From an uncultured Bacteroidota bacterium (GTDB lineage: Bacteria > Bacteroidota > Bacteroidia > AKYH767-A > OLB10): 42,805 bases of DNA. The position numbers were made by a program, and so were the translations under genes. Each line of letters opens with the position of its first letter. Within the stretch, counting starts at the first letter, position 1. This document shows, in pieces, positions 9,028 through 18,166 of the stretch. The stretch lies in assembly GCA_903847585.1 (NCBI GenBank), contig CAINEC010000047.1, forward strand, positions 1 to 42,805, in the 5' to 3' direction. A model generated the notes under the pieces. The model searched no databases. It saw nothing but the letters and a program-made list of their open reading frames with translations, and was not told the DNA's origin.

Positions 9028-10872
9028 TTAGGCAGGTTGGATTTTACCAACTAAAAAATACATATCAATCTTACCTTTATTTTTCGCCTCTATCTTACCT
9101 CGGTGTTCACACTGATACTGATCTTTAATCAAATCATAGGTTGCACCCGACAAATTAATTTTGTTGACTTCCCCACTGCTTTCCAAACGGGAAGCTGTAT
9201 TCACGGTATCACCCCAAATGTCGTAGGAGAATTTTTTTATTCCTACAATTCCTGCAATCACAGGGCCTGTGTGAATTCCAATTCGTATTTCAAAAAACGG
9301 TTTGTTATTTTTTATTCGTTCTTGCTTTAAACATTCCATGAATAAAATAATTTCTTCCGCAGCCATCACCACATCAATTGGATGAGTTGTATTGGTAGTT
9401 GGTAATCCACCAGCCGCCATGTACGCATCTCCAATTGTTTTTATTTTTTCAATATTATACTTCCCCATAATTTTATCGATGCCTTTAAAGCAGGTATCAA
9501 TTTCTGTTACCAATTCTTTCGGCGAAAGCATTTCGGAAATTGTTGTGAAGCCTTTAAAATCAGTAAAGAGAACTGTTACACTATCGAAATTTTTTGTTTC
9601 AGCCTTTCCTTTTTTCTTCAACTCTTGTGCAGTATCAAAAGGAAGGATGTTCAGCAATAACTCATCGGAACGCTTTTTACCTTTAATCATAACCACTAAA
9701 AGCAATACAATAAGAACGACTATTCCTGCAGCAGAGATTAAACCAATACGTTGCTTTTGAATTTGCGAATCAGCAATTGCTTCCTTCTGCGCGTATTGTA
9801 AACTATCGGATAATTTTTCTTTTTCATAATTGAAATTAAGCTCCTTTTCAACCATTGATCGCTCATTATCGGTATTCTTGATGGAATCACTTATCTGCTT
9901 ATAAATTTCAAAATATTGAAGGGCCTCCTCCATATTACCCATTGCTTTATTGCTTTTGTATAGACAATCGCAGGCATCACTTCGCAAAGGAGGGATTTTT
10001 AATTCTGCTGCTGCATCGTATGCCGATTGACACCATTTTTTTGCTGTAACATAATCGCCACTCTCATTATAAACTAATCCTTTATTTAAGCTGGCAATAA
10101 TTTGAAATCGTTTATTTCCAATTTTTTTAAATATGTTGAGCGCACTATCAGTAGCGGCCAAAGACTCTTCAAAATATTTAGAAACTTTTGCTTTTTTATT
10201 ATCCTTTTTTTTCTCCTCAATTGTACCTAGTTCATAGTATACATATCCAATATTTCCATAGGCAATTGCAACTTGAACCGAATTCTTTTCAGGATTAATA
10301 AACTTTAAACTTTCATTATAAAATTTCAGTGATTCTATATGACGCTTTGTTGCTCCGTAAATATTACCCAAAAGACTAAGTGAGGTAGCGACCCGCACAG
10401 AATCACCGATGATACGATTAATTTTCAAGGCTTTTTTATGATACTCCTCTGCCTTAACATTATTTTCCTGTCGCTCGTAAATTTGTCCTATTATACTATA
10501 ACAATCAGCAATCAGGATTTTGTCTTTCAATTGTTCGCTCACCGTTAATGCATGTTGTGCATATTCAAGTGCTTTGGGATATAAACCCTGAATCAGATAT
10601 GTTTCGGCTCTGGTTAAATTATTTAATTCAACATGGCTTAAACTATCGTCCGTTGTGATTTTTCTAATTAGTTCACTCGAAGCTTCAAGAATAATCAACG
10701 CACTGTCAGGATTGGTATTGGTTAATAGTTTGGCCGCTTTATGGTAAGATTCAATGCGCAATTTCATATTTAAAGAAGTATTGTTCCCTGCTTTTATATG
10801 ATCTTTTAAATTGTTTTGCGCTTTTGCTTGAAAGGCAAATAAAAACAATATCAGCAAGGGTATATTCTTCAT
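9028..10872 (-). CDS. Membrane TPR protein with C-terminal class III adenylate cyclase domain
   Basis: About 614 residues. I chose the ATG at 10872 because it begins a clean signal peptide (MKNIPLLILFLFAFQAKAQ); a frame open to 10929 adds 19 residues that do not resemble a leader. Residues of about 50-350 form TPR repeats (for example SIIGQIYERQENNVKAEEYH and similar units), predicted periplasmic. A membrane helix follows (ISAAGIVVLIVLLLVVMI, near 395-415), then the cytoplasmic cyclase domain (about 425-605). Metal aspartates are in FTDFKGF and IGDAYMA. Adenine-selecting Lys in IKTIGD and Asp in YDIWG, plus the N and R of NTASR, point to ATP rather than GTP. It therefore probably makes cAMP in response to an envelope signal. 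A -7-like box lies upstream. Confidence 0.92.
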   Translation of the reverse strand: MKNIPLLILFLFAFQAKAQNNLKDHIKAGNNTSLNMKLRIESYHKAAKLLTNTNPDSALIILEASSELIRKITTDDSLSHVELNNLTRAETYLIQGLYPKALEYAQHALTVSEQLKDKILIADCYSIIGQIYERQENNVKAEEYHKKALKINRIIGDSVRVATSLSLLGNIYGATKRHIESLKFYNESLKFINPEKNSVQVAIAYGNIGYVYYELGTIEEKKKDNKKAKVSKYFEESLAATDSALNIFKKIGNKRFQIIASLNKGLVYNESGDYVTAKKWCQSAYDAAAELKIPPLRSDACDCLYKSNKAMGNMEEALQYFEIYKQISDSIKNTDNERSMVEKELNFNYEKEKLSDSLQYAQKEAIADSQIQKQRIGLISAAGIVVLIVLLLVVMIKGKKRSDELLLNILPFDTAQELKKKGKAETKNFDSVTVLFTDFKGFTTISEMLSPKELVTEIDTCFKGIDKIMGKYNIEKIKTIGDAYMAAGGLPTTNTTHPIDVVMAAEEIILFMECLKQERIKNNKPFFEIRIGIHTGPVIAGIVGIKKFSYDIWGDTVNTASRLESSGEVNKINLSGATYDLIKDQYQCEHRGKIEAKNKGKIDMYFLVGKIQPA

Positions 10873-10946
10873 TAAATAGTATTTTGAATGTAGTGTTGAA
10901 TATCTAGTAACGAATGTTAATTGATTCAAATAATTTTGATAATGCT

Positions 10947-10954
10947 CAAATGTA
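10947..10954 (-). promoter_or_regulatory. Candidate -7 box for the TPR-cyclase gene
   Basis: On the minus strand this reads TACATTTG, an exact TAnnTTTG match, about 75 bases upstream of the ATG at 10872. No clear -33 TTG was found at the right spacing. The rest of the divergent gap 10873-11275 (403 bases) shows no credible gene or RNA. Confidence 0.4.
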
Positions 10955-11230
10955 TTTATTTCTCTGATAGCCTATAGAAAGTTATTCAAGAATTTACCAA
11001 TATTGTTTACAGTACTTGTTCTTATTTTAATTATCGGACAATTGGAGATAAATGATGAGCATATTTTTACTAAAATAAGACTTAAAATCAAGGAGTTTTA
11101 TTTGACTAATGTGGTAAAATGTCGTAATTTGAATTACTATTTATATGTTACCAACCACCGTATTGCAATACATCGATCTTTCATTCGATATGTTTGCCAT
11201 ATTTGCTCTAAAAATAATTGTTGAAATAAT

Positions 11231-11238
11231 TATCTTTG
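11231..11238 (+). promoter_or_regulatory. Candidate -7 box for the M4 metalloprotease
   Basis: TATCTTTG matches TAnnTTTG exactly, 37 bases before the chosen ATG at 11276. The placement would put the transcription start close to the TTG at 11249, which argues against that codon as the translation start. Confidence 0.45.
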
Positions 11239-11275
11239 ATTAAATCAGTTGTTAACCTATACAAATCCTTTACAC

Positions 11276-14200
11276 ATGTTTCGTTTATTTACTCTTTTAA
11301 CAGCACTATTATTAGGAAGTGTTGCGCATGCACAAGTATTATCGGGTGATAATGCTAAATCTGTCAATAAGAACTTATCAGAAGTTAGGTATGACAATAG
11401 AAGCACTGCACCGCTTTACATGGAATTTTTACCTTCCTCGGCTATATCATCGAATGAAGGCATCAGTGGGATTGCAAGTATATTAGGAATGTCGAGTGCA
11501 GACTCATGGCAACTAATAAGAAATGATAAAGATGATTTAGGGTACACGCATAGCCGTTATCAGCAATATTATCAAAACCTAAAAGTCATTACTGGAGAGT
11601 ATATCCTACACACTAAAGGAACAAAACTTGTTTCCGCAAACGGAATTTTTTACAAACCAATTAATATTTCAACAATTGCAGGACTTACACAACAACAAGC
11701 ATTAGATCAGGCGAAGAAAGATATAGGAGCCACCAAGTATTTATGGGAGTGTTCGGAAGCGGAACAAATTGCACTTACCGGAAAAGTATATTCACCTAGT
11801 GGAGAATTAATCATTCTTCCCTCATTAAATGGCGATAAAAAACAAAAGCCCGTTTTATGTTGGAAGCTGGACGTATATGCTACAACTCCACATGAGCGCT
11901 TTAATGTTTATGTTGATGCCAATTCAGGAAAAGTTGTTTTTAAAGAAAATAGAATTTGTACAGTTACAACTAACGGTACTGCAGTAACTAAATATAGCGG
12001 AACACAAACTATCAAAGTGGATAGTTTATCAGCTACAAGTTATCGACTTCGTGAATATTCGCGTGGTTCAGGAGTTGAAACGTACAACATGCAAAAAGGA
12101 ACAACGTATACATCAGCTGTAGATTTTACAGATACAGATAATCTATGGAACACAACAACTAATCAAGACGATGCTGCTTTAGATGCTCACTATGGTGCTG
12201 AAAAAACATACGATTATTATTTCATCAAACATAACCGTAATAGTTACGACAATCTTGGAAGCGTTTTAAAATCATATGTTCACTACAGTAATTCTTATAA
12301 CAATGCATTTTGGAATGGAAGCGTTATGACGTATGGTGATGGAAACGGAACTACCTTCTCTCCATTAACAGAATTAGACATTGCAGCGCATGAATTATCA
12401 CATGGCGTAACTGAGTTTTCATCCAACCTGATTTACTCTTATGAGTCGGGTGCATTAAATGAATCATTCTCTGATATCTTCGGAGTTTCTGTTGATTTTT
12501 ATGCAAACCCTTCAACGGCAAATTGGATAATTGGAGATAAAAGTTATACCCCTGCGACACCTGGCGATGGAATTCGCTATATGAATAACCCAAATCTTGC
12601 AGGTGACCCTGATACCTATCTAGGAACCAATTGGTATACTGGAACGGCCGACAATGGAGGTGTTCATTACAACAGTGGAGTACAAAATTTCTGGTATTAC
12701 TTGTTATGCACAGGTGGCAGTGGAACAAATGATAAAGGTTTTGTTTACAATGTAAGTAGTATAGGCATTAATGATGCAGGATTAGTTGCTTACAGAAATA
12801 ACTGTTTCTATTTAACAAGTGGTTCTCAATATGCCGATGCTGCTTTTTATGCCATCAAATCAGCAAATGATTTATTCGGAAATTGTTCTTTCAAATCGCA
12901 ACAAGTGAAAAATGCATGGGATGCTGTTGGTGTAGTGACTAACTCTTTAAATTCTTTGGCAGCAACAACTATTGTTGGTGGAAGTTGTTTAGGAGCCCCG
13001 CTACAACTAAGTGCTTCAGGTGGTATTACGTTTAGTTGGACAGGTCCTAATGGATTTAGCTCTACGCTACAAAATCCTGTTATTGCAAATGCATCAAATA
13101 GCAACAATGGAACATACTCTTGTGTTATAACGGATGCTAACGGATGCGTTGGAAATGCGAGCACTAAAGTAAATCTTAATAATTCTCCATCAATCACAGT
13201 TGCTGGTGGTGGTTTGATTTGTAACGGGTCTTCAGTTCAATTAAATGCTAACGGTAGTGTATATGGGCAAGGACAAAACAATGGAAGTAATACTACTCCA
13301 TTATTTATTCCTGACTATCCGATAGCTGGCGTTTCGTCATCCATTACAGTTGGGGGAAGCACAAGTGCTGATGCTATTATATCTGTAACCATTGATTCAT
13401 TAATACATACTTATGATGGCGATTTGAAAATTGAATTAATAGCACCATCTGGCGCATCCATCATTTTAGCAAGTGGCGTTGGTGGAAATGGAACTAATTT
13501 TATAAGAACAAAATTTGTCCCTGTAGGAACATCTATCAATAATGGTACTGCACCATTCACAGGATCATACGCGCCTTCTCAATCATTCTCATCACTTACA
13601 GGTTCTGCTAATGGAACATGGTCATTAAAAATTACAGACTTAGGCGCTGTAGATGTAGGCACATTATATAAATGGTCCATTCAGTTACCTGCCAATAGTA
13701 TAACATCTTACAATTGGACACCTAGCACAGGTCTTGATAATGCAAGCATTAATAATCCTGTTGCTAGTCCTGCGCAAGCCACAACTTACACAGGTATTGC
13801 TACAGATCAAAACGGATGTACTGCTTCAGGAATTACAACAGTTGATATTGGAACATTAACGTTAACTGAAAGTCATAACGATGTAGCTTGTAATGGCGCA
13901 TCTACAGGAAGTGCAACTATAAATGTTTCAGGTAATATTTCAGGAGCTGTATCTTACTTATGGAATAATGGTGAAACAACTGCTAGTATCAATAATTTAA
14001 GTGCTGGACAATATAGTTGTGTTGTTACTAACGGTAACGGATGTACTTCATCACAACAAATTAACATCAACGAGCCGTCGTCAACATTAAGTGGCCCTAT
14101 AGATTTTATCAATGAAACTTGCGGTGCTTCTAACGGAGTATGTAGCATTTCAGTAACAGGAGGAGTCTCTCCATATTATATTACTTGGAGTAATGGTGGA

Positions 14201-15340
14201 ATCGGATCGAGCATAAATAACTTATCTGCTGGAACCTATCAGGCAACAGTAACTGATGCGAATGGATGTGTACTAACAAATACGGTTACATTAACCAACT
14301 CTGGTATACCTTCAATTGGTACGATAGGTACTATCACCGGATCAAAGAACGGTGTTTGTCCGGGAACCACAAAAACATATTCAATTCCAGTTATTGCAAA
14401 TGCAACAAATTATAATTGGGCAGTGCCTGCAAATTCTGCTGTAATTAGTGGACAAGGTACAAACACCATAACCGTACAATTTAACGCTGCATTTACTTTT
14501 GGAAATGTGAGTGTATATGGAAGCAATGTATGTTTAAATACCAATACAGCAACGGCAATTGTAAGAAGTACGCCAGCAACTCCAGGAACCATAACAGGTC
14601 CGGTAAGTAATTTATGTGGTGCAACAACAACGTATAGCATAAACAATGTTTTAGGTGCAACTTCCTATACTTGGTCTGTACCAAGTGGTGCAACTATTAT
14701 TAGCGGACAAGGAACAAAGTCTATTCAAGTGACTTGGCCAACAGCGAACATTAGCAATCAATCAATATGTGTTACAGCTAATAATGCATGTGGTAGCAGT
14801 TTGCCTAAGTGCTTAACAACAGTTACTACACTTCCGTTAAAGCCAACTAAAATTACAGGTCCGGTAAGTGTATGTGCAGGACAAACCAATCTAACGTATA
14901 GCGTTACCGCAGAACCTGGAGTTACTTATACTTGGGGAGTACCAACAGGTGGTAGCATATTATCAGGACAAGGCACTGCAAGTGTAACAGTTAAATGGGG
15001 GACAGCAAGTGGAAGTATTCGTGTGACGGCTAAAAACACCTGCGGATCTCAAGCCATCAAATATCAAGCAGTAAGTGTAACTTGTAGAACAGCAGAATTA
15101 GCGAGTGACAATATTACATTATTCCCAAATCCGAATAATGGAAATGCAACGATTGATTTAGGAAGTGAAAAGTCGTTTACTATCTTGGTAAATGATATGT
15201 TAGGACGTCAGATTATTCGTGAACAAAGTGTTGATGATAGCTATCAGTTAAACTTAGGCGATCAACCGAAAGGAGTTTACATGGTTTCTGTAATGCTTGA
15301 AAATGGAGATAAGAAAATCTTCAGAATGGTTATTCAGTAA
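11276..15340 (+). CDS. Secreted M4 (thermolysin-type) metalloprotease with P domain, SprB/PKD repeats and T9SS tail
   Basis: About 1354 residues. The ATG at 11276 opens the signal peptide MFRLFTLLTALLLGSVAHAQ; the upstream TTG start would precede it with nine odd residues. The order is: FTP/PepSY-type propeptide to about 230; M4 catalytic domain with zinc ligands H372, H376 and E396, general base E373 (HELSH then NESFSD), and H464 in GGVHYNSG; an Ig-like segment; a proprotein-convertase P domain (about 690-810, HTYDGDLKIELIAPSG); SprB-type repeats (about 870-1020); three PKD-like units with the GQGT motif; and a type A T9SS sorting domain in the last 75 residues (LFPNPNNGNATI). It should be a zymogen released at the cell surface. 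Its stop abuts that of the convergent kinase gene with no spacer. Confidence 0.95.
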   Translation: MFRLFTLLTALLLGSVAHAQVLSGDNAKSVNKNLSEVRYDNRSTAPLYMEFLPSSAISSNEGISGIASILGMSSADSWQLIRNDKDDLGYTHSRYQQYYQNLKVITGEYILHTKGTKLVSANGIFYKPINISTIAGLTQQQALDQAKKDIGATKYLWECSEAEQIALTGKVYSPSGELIILPSLNGDKKQKPVLCWKLDVYATTPHERFNVYVDANSGKVVFKENRICTVTTNGTAVTKYSGTQTIKVDSLSATSYRLREYSRGSGVETYNMQKGTTYTSAVDFTDTDNLWNTTTNQDDAALDAHYGAEKTYDYYFIKHNRNSYDNLGSVLKSYVHYSNSYNNAFWNGSVMTYGDGNGTTFSPLTELDIAAHELSHGVTEFSSNLIYSYESGALNESFSDIFGVSVDFYANPSTANWIIGDKSYTPATPGDGIRYMNNPNLAGDPDTYLGTNWYTGTADNGGVHYNSGVQNFWYYLLCTGGSGTNDKGFVYNVSSIGINDAGLVAYRNNCFYLTSGSQYADAAFYAIKSANDLFGNCSFKSQQVKNAWDAVGVVTNSLNSLAATTIVGGSCLGAPLQLSASGGITFSWTGPNGFSSTLQNPVIANASNSNNGTYSCVITDANGCVGNASTKVNLNNSPSITVAGGGLICNGSSVQLNANGSVYGQGQNNGSNTTPLFIPDYPIAGVSSSITVGGSTSADAIISVTIDSLIHTYDGDLKIELIAPSGASIILASGVGGNGTNFIRTKFVPVGTSINNGTAPFTGSYAPSQSFSSLTGSANGTWSLKITDLGAVDVGTLYKWSIQLPANSITSYNWTPSTGLDNASINNPVASPAQATTYTGIATDQNGCTASGITTVDIGTLTLTESHNDVACNGASTGSATINVSGNISGAVSYLWNNGETTASINNLSAGQYSCVVTNGNGCTSSQQININEPSSTLSGPIDFINETCGASNGVCSISVTGGVSPYYITWSNGGIGSSINNLSAGTYQATVTDANGCVLTNTVTLTNSGIPSIGTIGTITGSKNGVCPGTTKTYSIPVIANATNYNWAVPANSAVISGQGTNTITVQFNAAFTFGNVSVYGSNVCLNTNTATAIVRSTPATPGTITGPVSNLCGATTTYSINNVLGATSYTWSVPSGATIISGQGTKSIQVTWPTANISNQSICVTANNACGSSLPKCLTTVTTLPLKPTKITGPVSVCAGQTNLTYSVTAEPGVTYTWGVPTGGSILSGQGTASVTVKWGTASGSIRVTAKNTCGSQAIKYQAVSVTCRTAELASDNITLFPNPNNGNATIDLGSEKSFTILVNDMLGRQIIREQSVDDSYQLNLGDQPKGVYMVSVMLENGDKKIFRMVIQ

Positions 15341-16630
15341 TCAATCTGCGATAGGCAAAGAAAAATAAAAGCGACTTCCAAAGCCAGGGTAAGATTCTAT
15401 ATTTAAATCTGAGTTTTGTTTGTGTAAAAATTCCTTTACAAGCTGAAGGCCTAGTCCATGCCCTTTTTCATTTGCCATTCCAAAAGTACTGAAAGCTATT
15501 CCTTTCTTAATGTCTATAATTTCTTTGTCTGTCATTCCCTTGCCGAAGTCGCGCACACTCAATTCGCAATTATCCCCTACTTTTGAAATAGCTAATTGAA
15601 CTTTACTTCCTTTCGAAGAAAATTTAACTGCATTTGAAATTAAATTTCTAAAAATTGTATCCAGCATATTTTTATCACCCAATAAAAATAAGTTGTCGGT
15701 ATTATTCGCCAAATCAAATTCAATAGCTTTTGATTCTCCAATAATTTCAATTTGTTCCTTAAAGTAAGCTACAATATCTTGAACATCTATTTTTTCAATA
15801 TTAACATTAATAGCTGTAGATTGTGATTTTGTCCAATTCAACAATTCATCAATTAACAATAAAAGTCTATTTGATTTAACTTTTAATTGGCCTACAATAT
15901 CTTTTTGTAATGTAGGATCAATTTCTTGCTCTGTAAAAACATTCATTGCTGAATTAAGTGCTATGATTGGCGAACGTAAGTCGTGAGATATAACCGACAT
16001 CATTTTATCGCGCGTATACATCGCAGACAGCAATTGATTATTTTTAATTTCAAGAAGCTCTGTTTTATCAATTAACTTATTATGTGTTTCCGTAGTGTAT
16101 CTGATAAAATAAATTAACTCTATTAAACAAAAAACGCCTACCCCAATAGTATTTGCAATTTTATCAGATTGTAAGTGAGCATAATTATTATGCATCGGAT
16201 CGAGATGTAAATCTAGATAAGACAATATTAGTAAAACAAGAATAGTTGCTAAAACCAGTACATAGCCCGTCATTTTCTCGCTTCCTTGAAACATTACCAA
16301 AGCTCCTATTACTAGAGGAAAAAAATACATAAAAACTAATGAGTTCATTCCTGTAATTAGGCATAAGGCTGTAATTATTAAGCAAATTTGAATGTAGTTA
16401 AGTAGTTTAGAAAAATAGAATTTATCAATCTTATAAAGATAAAAACTAACTAACGTTAAAGGCAAAGCACATATTGTAGCATATGCTTGCATCTCATCAT
16501 CGTAATACAGATTAACAAAGAAAAAAACGATAATGTAGATGCCTATTACTTTTAATAAACCCCCATGTACTTTTTTCGAATGTTCTAACGCAAAGCTTTC
16601 GGCTTGGGCTTGTGATGTCATCATTTTCAT
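15341..16630 (-). CDS. Integral-membrane sensor histidine kinase (copy 1)
   Basis: 429 residues. The N-terminal 180 residues contain about six hydrophobic membrane segments with short loops and no large periplasmic sensor. The kinase core follows a short coiled linker: H-box MMSVISHDLRSP with phospho-acceptor H216, N-box NLISNAVKFS, G1 DFGKGM and G2 GHGLGL. It is a close paralogue of the next gene upstream on the same strand (16770-18074), which matches it over the whole length. No response regulator lies nearby, so its partner is encoded elsewhere. The start may be 16630 or the ATG at 16624. The sensor type is probably membrane-embedded; the ligand is unknown. Confidence 0.9.
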   Translation of the reverse strand: MKMMTSQAQAESFALEHSKKVHGGLLKVIGIYIIVFFFVNLYYDDEMQAYATICALPLTLVSFYLYKIDKFYFSKLLNYIQICLIITALCLITGMNSLVFMYFFPLVIGALVMFQGSEKMTGYVLVLATILVLLILSYLDLHLDPMHNNYAHLQSDKIANTIGVGVFCLIELIYFIRYTTETHNKLIDKTELLEIKNNQLLSAMYTRDKMMSVISHDLRSPIIALNSAMNVFTEQEIDPTLQKDIVGQLKVKSNRLLLLIDELLNWTKSQSTAINVNIEKIDVQDIVAYFKEQIEIIGESKAIEFDLANNTDNLFLLGDKNMLDTIFRNLISNAVKFSSKGSKVQLAISKVGDNCELSVRDFGKGMTDKEIIDIKKGIAFSTFGMANEKGHGLGLQLVKEFLHKQNSDLNIESYPGFGSRFYFSLPIAD

Positions 16631-16730
16631 TTAAATAAGAGAAGATTAAAATTAATCTTTTATATGAAAACAAGTCGCTAAATTCAAAATAATTAAGGCA
16701 ACCATTAAATAGTTTCCCCTAATATTTCTA

Positions 16731-16766
16731 AAAAATGAATATTAAATATCGTTTTGATATTTTAAT
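16731..16766 (-). terminator. Probable terminator after histidine kinase copy 2
   Basis: AAATATC (16744-16750) pairs with GATATTT (16756-16762) around GTTTT, extended by ATT/AAT with one bulge. On the minus strand it is followed by TATTCA and then six T. It lies just after the stop of the kinase at 16770. This suggests that the two kinase genes are separate transcripts, at least in part. Confidence 0.5.
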
Positions 16767-16769
16767 TTA

Positions 16770-18074
16770 TTAATCAGCAGAATGAATCGGCACTGAAAAA
16801 TAAAATCTGCTTCCTTCTCCTAAACTGGATTCAACCTCGAGTTCTGAGTTTTGCTTTTTCAAAAACTCCTGTACTAATTGCAAGCCTAAGCCGTGTCCAT
16901 GTTCGTTGGCTGTTCCTGAAGTTGTGAATGTATTACCATTTTTAATATCGGCCATTTGCTTTTCAGTTAATCCTTTCCCAAAATCTTTTATACTGAATTC
17001 GCACTTGTGATTTTTATCTACGGCAGCTATAATTAACTTACTCCCTTCATCCGAAAACTTGATAGCGTTAGAAACAAGATTTCTCAAAATAGTTTCCATC
17101 AAATTTTTATCACATAAAATAAATTCAGTTTTTGGATTAAAATTAAAATCTAATTCCAGTTCAATTTTTTTAGTTGCACCTATTAAACTGATTAAATCTG
17201 ATAAGTATTCTTTAAAATGTGCGATGCTTATTTTTTCAATCGTATAATTTACTGACTCTGATTGTGACTTTGTCCAAGCTAATAAATCATCAATCATCGT
17301 TAATAGCTTAACAGATTTCTTTTTAATATCACCTACAACTTCTTTTTGAAAGGCTGGATCAATTTCCTGATCAGAAAAAATATTCATTGCTGAGTTTAAT
17401 GCAATTATCGGTGATCGTAAATCGTGTGAAATTACCGACATCATTTTTTCTCTTGTATAAATAACTGCGGTAAGCTGATCATTTTTTTTACGAAGCTCAA
17501 AGGCCTGATCAACCAAATTTTTTCGAATATGTGTCATGCTTTTATTCGCAAAAAATAGCAACAGAATACAAAGACCACAAACACCTATAATATTGACAAA
17601 CTGATCTGCTTTTAAATGGTCAGTATTTAAATGAATGACATCGTAAGGTTGTTCTACTCTACTAGTCATTAATAACAACACCACGACAATTCCTGACATT
17701 GTATAACCAGTCATTTGCTGTTTTCCTTGAAACAAAATCAATGTAGCTATTATTAATGGGAAATAATATAAAAACATTAACGACATTACTCCTGCCATTA
17801 CAGATAACACCGTAATCGTTGCTAAAATATTTACAAGATTAAATAGTTTAGAAGCATAAACAAATCCTTTGTTATAAATGAAGTAGGATGTTGACACTAA
17901 TACAAGAGAAAGCGCAGTAGCATAGGCTTGCTTAACATCTCCCAAATAAATATTTACGAAAGTATATACGAAGCTATATACTACAATTATTTTTATCAGC
18001 CATACATGCATGATGTTGGAATAATCCATTAATATATCATCTGAAGTGTCTTGCGTATTATCTAAAATTGCCAT
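16770..18074 (-). CDS. Integral-membrane sensor histidine kinase (copy 2)
   Basis: 434 residues with the same architecture as copy 1: about six membrane segments in residues 20-175, then H-box with H217 (MMSVISHDLRSP), N-box NLVSNAIKFS, G1 DFGKGL and G2 GHGLGL. The stretch from the H-box through SAMN and the region around WTKSQS are nearly identical between copies, whereas the membrane part and the dimerisation linker have drifted. That pattern fits an old tandem duplication with sensory divergence. There is no partner regulator in the window. A 13-bp perfect hairpin lies seven bases before its ATG and may be the terminator of the upstream PLP enzyme or a control element of this gene. Confidence 0.9.
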   Translation of the reverse strand: MAILDNTQDTSDDILMDYSNIMHVWLIKIIVVYSFVYTFVNIYLGDVKQAYATALSLVLVSTSYFIYNKGFVYASKLFNLVNILATITVLSVMAGVMSLMFLYYFPLIIATLILFQGKQQMTGYTMSGIVVVLLLMTSRVEQPYDVIHLNTDHLKADQFVNIIGVCGLCILLLFFANKSMTHIRKNLVDQAFELRKKNDQLTAVIYTREKMMSVISHDLRSPIIALNSAMNIFSDQEIDPAFQKEVVGDIKKKSVKLLTMIDDLLAWTKSQSESVNYTIEKISIAHFKEYLSDLISLIGATKKIELELDFNFNPKTEFILCDKNLMETILRNLVSNAIKFSDEGSKLIIAAVDKNHKCEFSIKDFGKGLTEKQMADIKNGNTFTTSGTANEHGHGLGLQLVQEFLKKQNSELEVESSLGEGSRFYFSVPIHSAD

Positions 18075-18116
18075 AAAAGAAAAATGCTTTGCTTATTTTG
18101 GTAAAGCAAAGCATTT
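18075..18116 (-). terminator. 13-bp hairpin between the PLP enzyme and histidine kinase copy 2
   Basis: AAATGCTTTGCTT (18082-18094) pairs perfectly with AAGCAAAGCATTT (18104-18116) around a nine-base loop. On the minus strand it continues into TTCTTTT and then directly the kinase ATG. It qualifies as a terminator for the upstream PLP gene but occupies the position of the kinase ribosome-binding region. Confidence 0.7.
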
Positions 18117-18166
18117 AAAAGGGTAATAGCAAGTTTCAACGAGTTATTCGGTCATTTATTTGTCAT

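Noticed and set aside
10873-10929. TPR-cyclase starting at the ATG at 10929
   Set aside because: The extra 19 residues precede a clean signal peptide that starts at the ATG at 10872 and would disrupt it.
11003-11224. A 73-residue ORF in the divergent gap
   Set aside because: It is AT-rich with no recognisable fold or neighbour link and lies where promoters for the two divergent genes are expected.
11249-11275. M4 protease starting at TTG 11249
   Set aside because: The ATG at 11276 begins the signal peptide, and a -7 box at 11231-11238 would place the transcription start near 11249.
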